38,337 bases of DNA from Flavobacteriales bacterium UBA7878 (GCA_002501205.1 DLRW01000017.1:1-38337); one strand, 5' to 3'. Shown: positions 17,206 to 25,575, numbered from the stretch's first letter. Numbers and translations: made by a program. Notes: a model not told the origin generated them from the letters alone.

Positions 17206-18477
17206 ATGGATATTATGAAAAACGCATTTCAAATTGTAATAATCGGTGGTGGAACGGCAGGCATTATGACCGCGGCTCAACTCTTAAAAGCTAATTCAAA
17301 ATTGGATATCGCAATTGTTGATCCCTCAGATATGCACTACTATCAACCGGCATGGACCTTGGTGGGAGCGGGTGATTTTAAATTATCCAAAACCGCTCGA
17401 ACCATGGCCTCAGTTATGCCCAAGGGCGTGAAATGGATCAAAGACAAGGCTACCGCCATTCATGCCGCGGATAATAAAGTAGATACCGCCGAAAATGGCA
17501 GTTTGACTTACGATTTTCTGGTAGTTGCTCCCGGCTTGGTAATGGCGCCGGAGCTTATTCCGGGTTTAAAAGAATCCTTAGGCAAAGGAGTGGTTTGTAG
17601 TAATTACACCGATCCCGAGCATACCTGGGAGGTACTGCGCAATTTTAAAGGGGGCAATGCAGTCTTTACTCAACCTACCACGCCAATCAAATGTGGAGGG
17701 GCTCCCCAGAAAATTGCTTACCTCGCCGCCGACTACCTCCGGAAAAAGGGCCTCTTGGATAAAAGTGAGGTGGTTTTTGCCACCCCTGGTTCGGTAATCT
17801 TTGGGGTGCCGGAAATCCGTCGCACCCTAATGCATGTGATCGACCGCTACGGAATTCACTTTAAACCCTTTTATGCTCCAGAATCCATTGATCCGGAAAA
17901 TCAGATTGTCACCTTTAAGAGCGTGCATCCCGAAGAAAATCAATGTGTGGTGAATGAGGGCAATACTATTGGTGAAGAGATGCATGGCGATATGACCATC
18001 AAAATGCCCTACGATATGCTGCATATTGCGCCGCCTCAACAGGCACCACAATTTGTGCGGGAGTCTGATTTGGTGAATGCCGCCGGCTGGTTGGATGTGG
18101 ATATTAACTCCCTACAGCATAAGAAGTATTCGAATGTATTTGGTTTAGGAGATGTGGCCGCATTGCCGACGGCTAAAACCGGTGCCGCCATCCGTAAACA
18201 AGTACCAGTGGTGGTTGGGAATTTGCTTTCGTTAATCAATAATAAAGCAGCCAGCGACAGTAGTTATAGAGGCTATTCCTCTTGCCCCTTGGTTACTGGC
18301 TACGGAAAAATGACCCTGGCTGAATTCGACTATGAAGGCAATTTCACGCCCGATCCCAAACTGAAGCAAATGCTGATAAAAGACTCATCAAGAGAACATT
18401 GGCGCTTGTATATGTTAAAGAAATATGGCCTGCCTTATTTGTATTGGAACAAGATGTTAAAGGGGCAAAACGTCTAA
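17206..18477 (+). CDS. sqr: Sulfide:quinone oxidoreductase-like flavoprotein (type II)
   Basis: Protein of 423 residues. The FAD-binding IIGGGTAG loop is at ~12-19 and the second part DMHYYQPAWTLVGAG matches sulfide:quinone reductases of the SQOR type, as do TPIKCGGAPQK (Cys163) and SCPLVTGYGKMTLAEFDYEG near the C-terminus. SQR oxidises sulfide and passes electrons to the quinone pool at the inner membrane, making persulfide. The motif that normally carries the second redox cysteine (GD-C-T-N-L-P in human SQOR) reads GDVAALPTAKTGAA here, with Val317 and Ala318 and no cysteine. It heads the sulfur cluster with a TauE exporter and a persulfide dioxygenase. A second possible start is the ATG at 17215. 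Confidence 0.88.
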   Translation: MDIMKNAFQIVIIGGGTAGIMTAAQLLKANSKLDIAIVDPSDMHYYQPAWTLVGAGDFKLSKTARTMASVMPKGVKWIKDKATAIHAADNKVDTAENGSLTYDFLVVAPGLVMAPELIPGLKESLGKGVVCSNYTDPEHTWEVLRNFKGGNAVFTQPTTPIKCGGAPQKIAYLAADYLRKKGLLDKSEVVFATPGSVIFGVPEIRRTLMHVIDRYGIHFKPFYAPESIDPENQIVTFKSVHPEENQCVVNEGNTIGEEMHGDMTIKMPYDMLHIAPPQQAPQFVRESDLVNAAGWLDVDINSLQHKKYSNVFGLGDVAALPTAKTGAAIRKQVPVVVGNLLSLINNKAASDSSYRGYSSCPLVTGYGKMTLAEFDYEGNFTPDPKLKQMLIKDSSREHWRLYMLKKYGLPYLYWNKMLKGQNV

Positions 18478-18571
18478 GTCTTTAATCAAAGACCTTTATA
18501 ACTTTATAAGGGCAGCCATTTGAGTGACGGATGTTACTCCAACAATTTGAGCAATCGCGCACCTTTGTCGC

Positions 18572-19363
18572 ATGGAAATTTTAGGATTCGTATTAGCCAT
18601 TGTAATGGGATTTACCCTGGGCCTTTTAGGAGGCGGAGGATCAATATTAACGGTACCTATTTTGGTATATGTTTTAGGTATTGAACCTGTGCTGGCCACG
18701 GCCTACTCCTTATTTGTAGTTGGTTCAACTTCGGTTTTAGGGGGAATCCGCAAGAGCATGGAATCTCTGGTTGATTGGAAAACCGGATTAATATTCGCCG
18801 CCCCTTCTTTATTGGCGGTTTTCTTAACCCGTCGTTTTTTGGTTCCGGCCATTCCTGAAGAACTGTTTACAGTAGGAGATTTCCATTTCACTAAGCAAAT
18901 AGCCATAATGGTCTTCTTTGCGATTGTGATGTTACTCGCGGCCTATTCCATGATTAAAGGTCGCAAGGAAAGTGATGAAGCTGAAAAGAAGCCTTTAAAT
19001 ATTGTGTTGGTAGTCCTGGAAGGGACAATTGTAGGAGTTGTCACTGGCCTCGTTGGGGCTGGTGGCGGATTTCTGATAGTGCCCGCCCTCGTGTTGTTGG
19101 TAGGTTTGCGAATGAAAGTAGCGGTGGGCACTTCACTTGTTATTATTGCCATAAAGAGCTTGATTGGCTTTCTGGGAGATTTGGGATCTGGTCAGGAAAT
19201 TGACTGGAACTTCCTGCTCTTCTTTACAGGATTCTCCTTTATAGGGATGTTCCTGGGGATTTATGCCACTAAATTTGTGAAACCCACTGCCTTGAAAAAG
19301 GGATTCGGATGGTTCGTACTTTTTATGGGAATCTTCATCCTCCTAAAAGAAACTGTACTCTAA
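18572..19363 (+). CDS. TauE/SafE family sulfite or sulfonate exporter
   Basis: Protein of 263 residues, almost wholly hydrophobic, with about eight membrane helices in two similar halves. Each half opens with a Gly-rich motif (GFTLGLLGGGGSILTVPILV and GVVTGLVGAGGGFLIVPALV), the signature of the TauE/SafE (DUF81) permeases. Members export sulfite, sulfoacetate or other organosulfur anions across the inner membrane. Between an SQR and a persulfide dioxygenase, export of sulfite produced from persulfide is the likely job. Its stop codon is inside the start of a heptamer array. Confidence 0.92.
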   Translation: MEILGFVLAIVMGFTLGLLGGGGSILTVPILVYVLGIEPVLATAYSLFVVGSTSVLGGIRKSMESLVDWKTGLIFAAPSLLAVFLTRRFLVPAIPEELFTVGDFHFTKQIAIMVFFAIVMLLAAYSMIKGRKESDEAEKKPLNIVLVVLEGTIVGVVTGLVGAGGGFLIVPALVLLVGLRMKVAVGTSLVIIAIKSLIGFLGDLGSGQEIDWNFLLFFTGFSFIGMFLGIYATKFVKPTALKKGFGWFVLFMGIFILLKETVL

Positions 19364-19407
19364 AGTCTAAAGTCTAAAGTCTATCGTCTAAACTCTAATA
19401 TCTAAAC
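19359..19407 (+). repeat. Heptamer tandem array TCTANNN
   Basis: Seven exactly in-phase heptamers: TCTAAAG three times, TCTATCG, TCTAAAC, TCTAATA and TCTAAAC. The first overlaps the stop codon of the exporter gene, and the last ends 11 bases ahead of the persulfide dioxygenase start. The same heptamers form the tail of the dispersed elements at 26474 and 31109. Confidence 0.85.
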
Positions 19408-19417
19408 TCAATAAACA

Positions 19418-20830
19418 ATGAACATAGATCAAATATATACTGGCTGTTTAGCCCACGGTGCTTACTACATTGAAAGTAATGGAGAAGCTGTAATTATTGA
19501 CCCTCTGCGTGAGGTACAACCATATATCGATCGCGCTGAGCAGGATGGTGCTAAAATCAAGTACATCCTCGAGACTCACTTCCATGCCGACTTTGTGAGT
19601 GGTCACCTTACTTTGGCCGAGAAAACCGGAGCCACCATCGTTTACGGTCCTACCGCTAAGCCAAGCTTCGATGCGCATGTAGCTGAAGACGGTGAAATCT
19701 TAAAGGTTGGTGATTTGAGCATTAAAGTACTTCACACACCTGGTCATACCATGGAGAGTACCACCTATTTGCTGAAAGATGCCAATGGAAAGGATCACTC
19801 TATTTACTCTGGTGATACCTTATTCCTGGGTGATGTAGGTCGTCCTGACCTGGCTCAAAAAGCCGCTAATCTTACTCAAGAAGAATTAGCCAGCTTACTC
19901 TTCGATAGCCTGCGTGAGAAAATTATGCCTTTGGCCGATGAGGTAATTGTATATCCAGGTCACGGTGCGGGTTCTGCTTGTGGTAAGAACATGATGAAGG
20001 AAACCGTAGATACCCTTGGTAACCAGAAGAAGGTGAACTATGCCTTACGCGCTGATATGACTCGTGAAGAGTTCATTAAAGAAGTAACTGATGGATTATT
20101 ACCTCCTCCTGCTTATTTCCCCGCTAATGTGAAAATGAACAAGGAAGGATACAGCAGCATCGATGAGGTTTTACATATGGGAACCCGTGCTTTAAGTCCA
20201 GCTGAATTTGAAGTAGCGGCCGAGGAAAGTGAAGCCATTGTTTTGGATGTTCGTCACCAGAATGATTTTGTACAAGGCCATATTCCTTCTTCCATCTTTA
20301 TTGGTATTGATGACAACTTTGCTCCCTGGGTAGGATCGGTAATTGCCGATGTAAATCAGAAGCTATTATTGGTTTGCCCTGAAGGTCGTGAAGAAGAAAC
20401 CGTAACTCGTTTAGCTCGGGTAGGATTTGATAAAGTATTGGGATACCTAAAAGGTGGAATCGAAGCCTGGAAGGCTGATGGAAAAGAGGTGGATCAAATT
20501 GAATCCATTCCCGCTACTGAAGCACACCATCGCTTAGAGCAAGAGAAATTACCCGTGGTAGATGTGCGTAAGTATTCTGAATACGAAGCGGAGCATGTAG
20601 AAAATGCCTTGAACATTCCCTTGGATTTCATCAATTCCAAGATGGCCGAATTCCCTAAGGATGAAACCTTCTACGTACACTGTGCGGGTGGCTATCGTTC
20701 GGTAATTGCCTCTTCCATTTTAAAATCTCGCGGATATCATAATATCATCGATATTAAAGGTGGATTCCATGCGATTAAAAATGCAGGATTCATTGTTACG
20801 GACTATGTTTGTCCATCGACTTTGAAATAA
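19418..20830 (+). CDS. Persulfide dioxygenase-like MBL protein with two rhodanese domains
   Basis: Protein of 470 residues. The N-terminal metallo-beta-lactamase domain (~1-245) has ETHFHADFVSGH, TPGHTMEST, SGDTLFLGDVGRPDL and VYPGHGAGSACG, the ETHE1-like iron-binding pattern. Two rhodanese domains follow: one at ~260-355 with a Cys loop LLVCPEGREE, and one at ~370-468 with YVHCAGGYRS. ETHE1-type enzymes oxidise glutathione or CoA persulfide to sulfite; rhodanese domains move sulfane sulfur, for example to make thiosulfate. It comes directly after SQR and TauE, so the three can turn sulfide into persulfide, then sulfite or thiosulfate, and export it. Its stop overlaps the methyltransferase start by one base. 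Confidence 0.93.
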   Translation: MNIDQIYTGCLAHGAYYIESNGEAVIIDPLREVQPYIDRAEQDGAKIKYILETHFHADFVSGHLTLAEKTGATIVYGPTAKPSFDAHVAEDGEILKVGDLSIKVLHTPGHTMESTTYLLKDANGKDHSIYSGDTLFLGDVGRPDLAQKAANLTQEELASLLFDSLREKIMPLADEVIVYPGHGAGSACGKNMMKETVDTLGNQKKVNYALRADMTREEFIKEVTDGLLPPPAYFPANVKMNKEGYSSIDEVLHMGTRALSPAEFEVAAEESEAIVLDVRHQNDFVQGHIPSSIFIGIDDNFAPWVGSVIADVNQKLLLVCPEGREEETVTRLARVGFDKVLGYLKGGIEAWKADGKEVDQIESIPATEAHHRLEQEKLPVVDVRKYSEYEAEHVENALNIPLDFINSKMAEFPKDETFYVHCAGGYRSVIASSILKSRGYHNIIDIKGGFHAIKNAGFIVTDYVCPSTLK

Positions 20831-21432
20831 TGCAAGCAGAATTCTGGAATCAGAAATATCAGGAAAGCGATTATCACTATGGCTTAAAGCCGAATCGCTT
20901 TCTTCAACTCCTACTAGAAAGTCGTCCTCCGGGGCGACTTTTGTTTCCTGCCGAAGGGGAGGGGCGTAATGCGGTTTACGCAGCTAAATTAGGCTGGGAG
21001 GTCTATGCCTTCGATCAATCCGAAAGAGGTCGAGCCAAAGCTTTGGAACTCGCCGAAGAACAGGGGGTAGAATTGCACTATGAGATTTGTGATGCTCGCG
21101 AATTTAACAGTGAGTTACGCTTTGATGTGATTGCTTTGATCTACGCCCATTTTCCAGCAGAATTTAGAAAGGAGCTACATAAGCAATATGCAGACTTGCT
21201 AAAACCCGGCGGTGAGATTTGGTTAGAAGCCTTTGCACCGGGTCAGTTGGAATTCCAATCAGGAGGACCTAAGAATCCGGAAATGCTCTACAGTACAGAA
21301 ATGCTGGAAGCCGACTTTTCGGAATTGCAAATCCGCCAGAGCGAAATAAAACGCTATCAATTAGATGAGGGTCCGGGGCATCAGGGATTGGGAGAAGTAG
21401 TGCGATTGACCGCCTTTAAACCTGAAGTTTAG
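20830..21432 (+). CDS. Class I SAM-dependent methyltransferase
   Basis: Protein of about 200 residues from ATG 20830, which shares a base with the stop of the dioxygenase gene (TAATG). SAM-binding features are visible: motif I-like LLFPAEGEGRNAVYAAKLG, then the acidic VYAFDQSERGRAKALELA. The N-terminus has FWNQKYQESDYHYGLKPNRF, as in TehB/thiopurine-type methyltransferases. A TTG start upstream would overlap the dioxygenase gene by 22 bases, so I reject it. The position at the end of the sulfide cluster suggests it methylates a thiol or sulfide product. That is an inference from context. Confidence 0.88.
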   Translation: MQAEFWNQKYQESDYHYGLKPNRFLQLLLESRPPGRLLFPAEGEGRNAVYAAKLGWEVYAFDQSERGRAKALELAEEQGVELHYEICDAREFNSELRFDVIALIYAHFPAEFRKELHKQYADLLKPGGEIWLEAFAPGQLEFQSGGPKNPEMLYSTEMLEADFSELQIRQSEIKRYQLDEGPGHQGLGEVVRLTAFKPEV

Positions 21433-21438
21433 GCTTCT

Positions 21439-22260
21439 TTAAGCCATAAAAGACACCATCTCTAAGGCTTTCTCGCCCAAAGCCTGATTGCCACTAATTT
21501 CAATCTGATCACTGAGGTCTTTGGCTCTCCGACTTTTGGAAAAGAGTTTCCAGGCGGCATAGGAATCGATGCGGACTTCGGTTTCTATGGGAAGATCTGG
21601 GCTTGATTTTATTCTGAGCCATTTCTCGCCGTTGTATTGAACTAGCCATTCGCCGGAAACTTCCCCTACAATATTCATTTTAAAAACACAGCCCTTCTCC
21701 ATAGGGGTATCTCTTAGGGTATGGGCTAAGGCATACATACAGACCTCTAAGAAGGGGAGATAGTATTCATCGGTCATGAGGCCTTGCCTTCCCGTTGCAT
21801 CTCTGATTTGCTGCTGGTGCAAGAACTTCTCGGTGTACTCTCGCGCCAGATGCATCCAATTGCTGCTTTCTTCTTCGCCCGCCCATGCCACGGAGAATTG
21901 CGCCTTGGCGTGGGGATCCAGGCTGGCGTAATAGTCATTAAAAGGTTTGCCCGTATGTTTTAGAAGGTCAATTAAGAGGGCAGGACTCACTCTTTTCATG
22001 GCTTGTACCCATTCGGCATTAAGTCCGTTCAGGAAGTCGAGGAGCTCTTGATAAGAGTTGACTTCCGGCTTTAAGCCCATATAGCCATCCCGCAACATAG
22101 AGAGGTTTCGGATATTCCCATCTAATAGATGAGCCGCCACATCTTTAACGGTCCAAAGCTTGGCTACGGTCTGTTTATGCCATTCTTCCGGTTCCAGGCT
22201 TTCTAGTAATTGGATTAGCATTTTATCTAGTTCTGGAAACTTATCTACCAAAAGTATCAT
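21439..22260 (-). CDS. DinB-like / mycothiol-dependent maleylpyruvate isomerase N-domain protein
   Basis: Protein of about 273 residues. The N-terminal ~120 residues look like the MDMPI/DinB four-helix bundle: WTVKDVAAHLLDGNIRNL with the metal-binding His, and a later NWMHLAREYTEKFLHQQQIRDA helix with another His. The C-terminal ~90 residues are a SCP2-like or MDMPI-C-like alpha-beta domain. Members are metal-dependent thiol-using enzymes or thiol S-transferases; the substrate here is unknown. The ATG at 22260 has AAGGGAGAG a few bases ahead, so I prefer it over the upstream in-frame start at 22311. It is convergent with the methyltransferase gene. Confidence 0.85.
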   Translation of the reverse strand: MILLVDKFPELDKMLIQLLESLEPEEWHKQTVAKLWTVKDVAAHLLDGNIRNLSMLRDGYMGLKPEVNSYQELLDFLNGLNAEWVQAMKRVSPALLIDLLKHTGKPFNDYYASLDPHAKAQFSVAWAGEEESSNWMHLAREYTEKFLHQQQIRDATGRQGLMTDEYYLPFLEVCMYALAHTLRDTPMEKGCVFKMNIVGEVSGEWLVQYNGEKWLRIKSSPDLPIETEVRIDSYAAWKLFSKSRRAKDLSDQIEISGNQALGEKALEMVSFMA

Positions 22261-22455
22261 CAGGCTCTCCCTTTGTTTTATACAGATAAAGATGCGCCAT
22301 TTTAGGGGCACAGGCTAGACTTGATTATTAAGCAATATTTAAGCTTTAGCAGATTTCATTCAATACTCTGAAGAACCAGGTTTAAATTCACCAGTCTTTT
22401 GGTATAGAATACTTGGCATTAAAGAAATGGCTTCTCATTTTTCCTTAATTCCCTT

Positions 22456-22463
22456 TACATTTG
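22456..22463 (+). promoter_or_regulatory. Candidate -7 box of the TPR kinase gene
   Basis: TACATTTG matches the Bacteroidetes TAnnTTTG -7 consensus exactly and ends eight bases ahead of the ATG at 22472. It lies inside the longer open frame, which argues that ATG 22472, not 22427, is the true start. Confidence 0.5.
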
Positions 22464-22471
22464 TGGAGAAC

Positions 22472-24340
22472 ATGATTATTCGCCGGTTTTTTATCCCCTT
22501 CATTCTCACTCTGCTATTGCTTCCCTTTGGAGCTTATAGCCTGGACCTCGATTCTTTAAAAACAGCTCGACAAAATGTATTGCCTGGTTCGCAGGAGGAG
22601 CTGCTTATTGTGAAGGATATGATGCGCTATTATATGCATCAGGAGCAGAATGATTCGGCCATCCTCTATGGTCTGGAAGCGGAGAATTTGGCGCGACAGT
22701 TAAAGAATGCAGAAGAATTGGCCAATGTGTATACCTACCTGGGGATCATGTATCAATATCGGGGACGCTATCAGAAAGCCAATGACTATGGTTTTAAAGC
22801 CCTATCCATCAAAGATTCCTTGCAATTGGGTCCTATCTCAATGGCGGAGTCCCATGGGAATTTAGCGGTCTGCTTTCAGGAGCTCAAGCAGTTTGACAAA
22901 GCCATTGAACATTCCCTTTTAGCCCTGGACTATTTCAAAGAAGGCGGAGATAGTAATCGCGCGGCTATGCGTTTTTACCAAATCGGAGGCTTGCTTTATG
23001 AGTTTGGTTTATACGATTCGGCGAAGGTGTATTACGATCTGGCTTTGGACTGGTATACTGCCTTGGGGCATGAATCCTATATCGCTATTTATCCTACCTA
23101 TGTTGGCCTGATTTATCTAAAACAGGATAAGCTGCGGGCTGCGGAGGCCGAATTCTTAAAATCCCTGAACTCTTATCCGCCGGATGGGCGACAACGATTT
23201 AAGGTATTCATATACGTAAATCTGGCGGTGGTTAATTTAGTGATGGGCGCTGAGCGCGATAGCGTAGGCCGAAGGGAATTGTACCGGGCCATTGAATATG
23301 CCAAGCAAAGCTATAGCCTGGCGGAGGAACTGGATTTTCTGCATCAGATGCGTAAGGCCAATGAAATTTTCTACAAGGCCTACGATGCTTTGGGAGAATC
23401 GGAGGAAGCCATTAAGTATGCAAAGGCATTCATCGATCTCAATGATTCCCTTTATAATATTGAACAGCAAAAGGTGATAACCGAACTGCAAACCAAATAC
23501 GAAAGTGGTAAGCAGGAAGCCCAAATTGAGTTTTTAAGTCAGACCAATCAGCAGCAGGAAGAACTGGCGCAAACTCAGGAATTGATCATCTACATTCTGT
23601 CTGGCGCTGGTTTATTGATTATTGCTTTTGGAATGAATAGTTACCGTCTTTACCGTCAAAAGAACCGCTCTTTGCTAGAGCTGGAAAAGTCGAATGCGGT
23701 GATCAGTCAGCAAAATGAAGAGCGCGAAATCTTGTTGAAGGAGATTCACCATCGGGTGAAGAACAATCTACAGGTAATTAGCAGTCTCCTGGATTTACAG
23801 TCTTCAGCGATTTCGGATCCCAAGGCTTTAATTGCGGTAGAGGATGGACAATCGCGGGTAAAGGCCATGGCCTTAATTCACCAAAAGCTCTATCAGAATG
23901 AAGATTTGAGCTTGATTGATATCAAAGACTTTATCCTCAAGCTCATTGAGCAGAATGGAGCCATGCAGGATAAGCAGGCCCAGTGCGAATACGATTTACC
24001 GGAAGGGCAATTGATGATGGATATTGATACGGCAGTTCCTTTGGGATTGATCCTGAATGAATTGGTGACCAATGCCTACAAATACGGTCAGGATGGTGAG
24101 GGAGAGCTTCATCTAATTATTCGTTTAATGTCTCGGGATGATCATTATTATTTAGAATTTTGTGATCGAGGAAAAGGCCTACCCGAAGGAATGGACTGGG
24201 AAAAAAGTCGCAGTCTGGGCTTGCGCTTGATTAAGCGTTTAAGTCGGCAATTGTATGGCAAGGTAGCCTACGAATACCGCGATGGGGCCTGTTTCAAAAT
24301 TGAGTTTAAGAATACCGATCAAAGAAGGGAAATTGCCTGA
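22472..24340 (+). CDS. TPR sensor histidine kinase, HisKA_2 type
   Basis: Protein of about 622 residues from ATG 22472. A signal peptide (FFIPFILTLLLLPFGAYS) is followed by ~5 TPR repeats in the periplasm (for example SHGNLAVCFQELKQFDKAIE), a coiled coil, one membrane helix (LIIYILSGAGLLIIAFGMN) and a cytoplasmic HisKA_2 domain. The motif LKEIHHRVKNNLQVISSLL has the phospho-acceptor His at 426/427. HATPase_c follows with the NELVTNAYKYG N-box and GLGLRLIKRL. Such TPR kinases are frequent in Bacteroidetes and pair with LytTR regulators. The gene overlaps the downstream regulator gene by one base (TGATG), so the two make a coupled two-component system. Confidence 0.93.
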   Translation: MIIRRFFIPFILTLLLLPFGAYSLDLDSLKTARQNVLPGSQEELLIVKDMMRYYMHQEQNDSAILYGLEAENLARQLKNAEELANVYTYLGIMYQYRGRYQKANDYGFKALSIKDSLQLGPISMAESHGNLAVCFQELKQFDKAIEHSLLALDYFKEGGDSNRAAMRFYQIGGLLYEFGLYDSAKVYYDLALDWYTALGHESYIAIYPTYVGLIYLKQDKLRAAEAEFLKSLNSYPPDGRQRFKVFIYVNLAVVNLVMGAERDSVGRRELYRAIEYAKQSYSLAEELDFLHQMRKANEIFYKAYDALGESEEAIKYAKAFIDLNDSLYNIEQQKVITELQTKYESGKQEAQIEFLSQTNQQQEELAQTQELIIYILSGAGLLIIAFGMNSYRLYRQKNRSLLELEKSNAVISQQNEEREILLKEIHHRVKNNLQVISSLLDLQSSAISDPKALIAVEDGQSRVKAMALIHQKLYQNEDLSLIDIKDFILKLIEQNGAMQDKQAQCEYDLPEGQLMMDIDTAVPLGLILNELVTNAYKYGQDGEGELHLIIRLMSRDDHYYLEFCDRGKGLPEGMDWEKSRSLGLRLIKRLSRQLYGKVAYEYRDGACFKIEFKNTDQRREIA

Positions 24341-25059
24341 TGAGCACTTTGAAGATTCAAATTGTGGAAGATGAGATCGTGATTGCAGATAGCATTTACG
24401 ATACCCTGGAAGAGTTGGGATATCAACCTTTGGAACCGGTAATTAACTATACTGAGGCCCTTGCTCAGGCTCGGGATGAATCGCCGGACTTGGCTTTATT
24501 GGATGTGCAATTAGCGGGAAAGAAGGATGGTATTGATCTGGCTCAGGTGTACCGCGAAGAATTTGATTTCCCCTTTATCTTTCTCACTTCCAATGCAGAG
24601 TCGGAAACATTGCGCAGGGCTAAGCCTTTAAAACCGGCGGCCTACCTAATCAAACCCTTTGGCAAGAAGGATCTGTTCGCAGCGATTGAAATGGCCTTAG
24701 ATGCTCCCCAGGCTGAGGAACAAAATGAGGAGCAGAAATCTTCCGATCCAGATGTATTCTTTGTGAAGGATAAGAACTTTTATCAAAAACTTCGTTATTC
24801 GGATTTACTCTATATCAAGAGTGATCATGTATATCTGGAGCTCTATTTGGTGAATGGGTTGCGTCATGTGATACGCAAGAGCCTGAGCGAGTTTGAGTCG
24901 ACCTTACCCTCTCAATTTCAGCGGGTACACCGCTCCTATATCGTGAACATCGATTTTATGCAGGGTATTAATTCCCATTGCATTAAGGTGGAGGGCGATG
25001 AAATTCCGATTGGACAGTCATACCGGGATGAGCTCTTTAAAAAGTTCGCCATCGACTAA
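24340..25059 (+). CDS. LytTR-family response regulator
   Basis: Protein of 239 residues. The receiver has acidic E10/D11, acceptor D55 (LALLDVQLAGKKDGIDL), T83 and K105 (YLIKPFG). A Glu/Gln-rich linker leads to a LytTR DNA-binding domain (~140-239) with FYQKLRYSDLLYIKSDHVYLEL and FQRVHRSYIVNIDFM, the usual LytTR signatures. It is coupled to the TPR kinase gene and is almost certainly its cognate. LytTR-box-like sites begin at its own stop codon, ahead of the OmpA-domain gene. Confidence 0.95.
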   Translation: MSTLKIQIVEDEIVIADSIYDTLEELGYQPLEPVINYTEALAQARDESPDLALLDVQLAGKKDGIDLAQVYREEFDFPFIFLTSNAESETLRRAKPLKPAAYLIKPFGKKDLFAAIEMALDAPQAEEQNEEQKSSDPDVFFVKDKNFYQKLRYSDLLYIKSDHVYLELYLVNGLRHVIRKSLSEFESTLPSQFQRVHRSYIVNIDFMQGINSHCIKVEGDEIPIGQSYRDELFKKFAID

Positions 25060-25106
25060 GGTTCATGGGCTTCTGAACAGAAATCTACAGGTTCAGAACA
25101 GTTGAG
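25058..25106 (+). promoter_or_regulatory. Candidate LytTR-binding boxes
   Basis: ACAGTTGAG at 25098-25106 fits the published LytTR consensus [TA][AC][CA]GTTN[AG][TG] at every base; AAGGTTCAT at 25058-25066 fits at 8 of 9; CAGGTTCAG at 25088-25096 fits at 7 of 9. Starts are 30 and 10 bases apart, on one face of the helix. An inverted repeat TTCTGAAC/GTTCAGAA at 25071-25098 overlaps them. They sit upstream of the gene at 25197 and follow the gene of a LytTR regulator. Confidence 0.45.
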
Positions 25107-25196
25107 TGCTATTTCGTAACAAATTTTTCTAAAGCGTTGAAATCGAGGCTAATTTGCTTCTCGATAATTTGCTTTATCACCAGCAATTGAACAGAA

Positions 25197-25559
25197 ATGG
25201 GAATAAGCACTATTCTCAGCATGGGAATCAAAACAAATCCAATTCCGGCGACTATGTTGGTATTTTTTGAATTTGACAGTCATCGTATCCAAACTCTGGA
25301 AGCCCAGCGCTTATTTGAGTGGTTGGATGACAATGGAAATCGAAATGCCCAGCTGTATGTTTTGGAGGCACATGCTGACAATACAGGTCCCACGGAATAC
25401 AATGATGCCCTGAAGTTAAAAAGGGCAGAAACGGTAAAGGATTTTTTGATGCGCCAGGGGATTAGTGGAAGGAAGATTGTTATTCGCCCCGAAAGCGAGA
25501 TTCAAGAGCAAACCAAACCTGATTTTCTTTATCGTAGAGTCCGGATTATTCTGCAGTAG
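25197..25559 (+). CDS. OmpA-like domain protein
   Basis: Protein of 120 residues. The C-terminal ~95 residues have the OmpA/MotB peptidoglycan-binding pattern: FFEFDSHRIQTLEAQRLFEWL, LEAHADNTGPTEYNDALKLKRAETVKDFL and FLYRRVRI. The usual N-terminal partner domain is missing, and the first 20 residues lack a convincing signal peptide, so export is uncertain. It may attach to the cell wall if exported, or be a truncated member. It ends at a strong terminator and follows candidate LytTR boxes. Confidence 0.8.
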   Translation: MGISTILSMGIKTNPIPATMLVFFEFDSHRIQTLEAQRLFEWLDDNGNRNAQLYVLEAHADNTGPTEYNDALKLKRAETVKDFLMRQGISGRKIVIRPESEIQEQTKPDFLYRRVRIILQ

Positions 25560-25575
25560 AGGATACCGGAGGGGG

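Noticed and set aside
19359..19407. CRISPR-like array
   Set aside because: Units are 7 bases with no spacers and no cas genes; it is a simple tandem heptamer array.
20809..20829. TTG start for the methyltransferase
   Set aside because: The ATG at 20830 overlaps the dioxygenase stop by one base, a normal coupled start; the TTG would add seven residues of no domain value inside the other gene.
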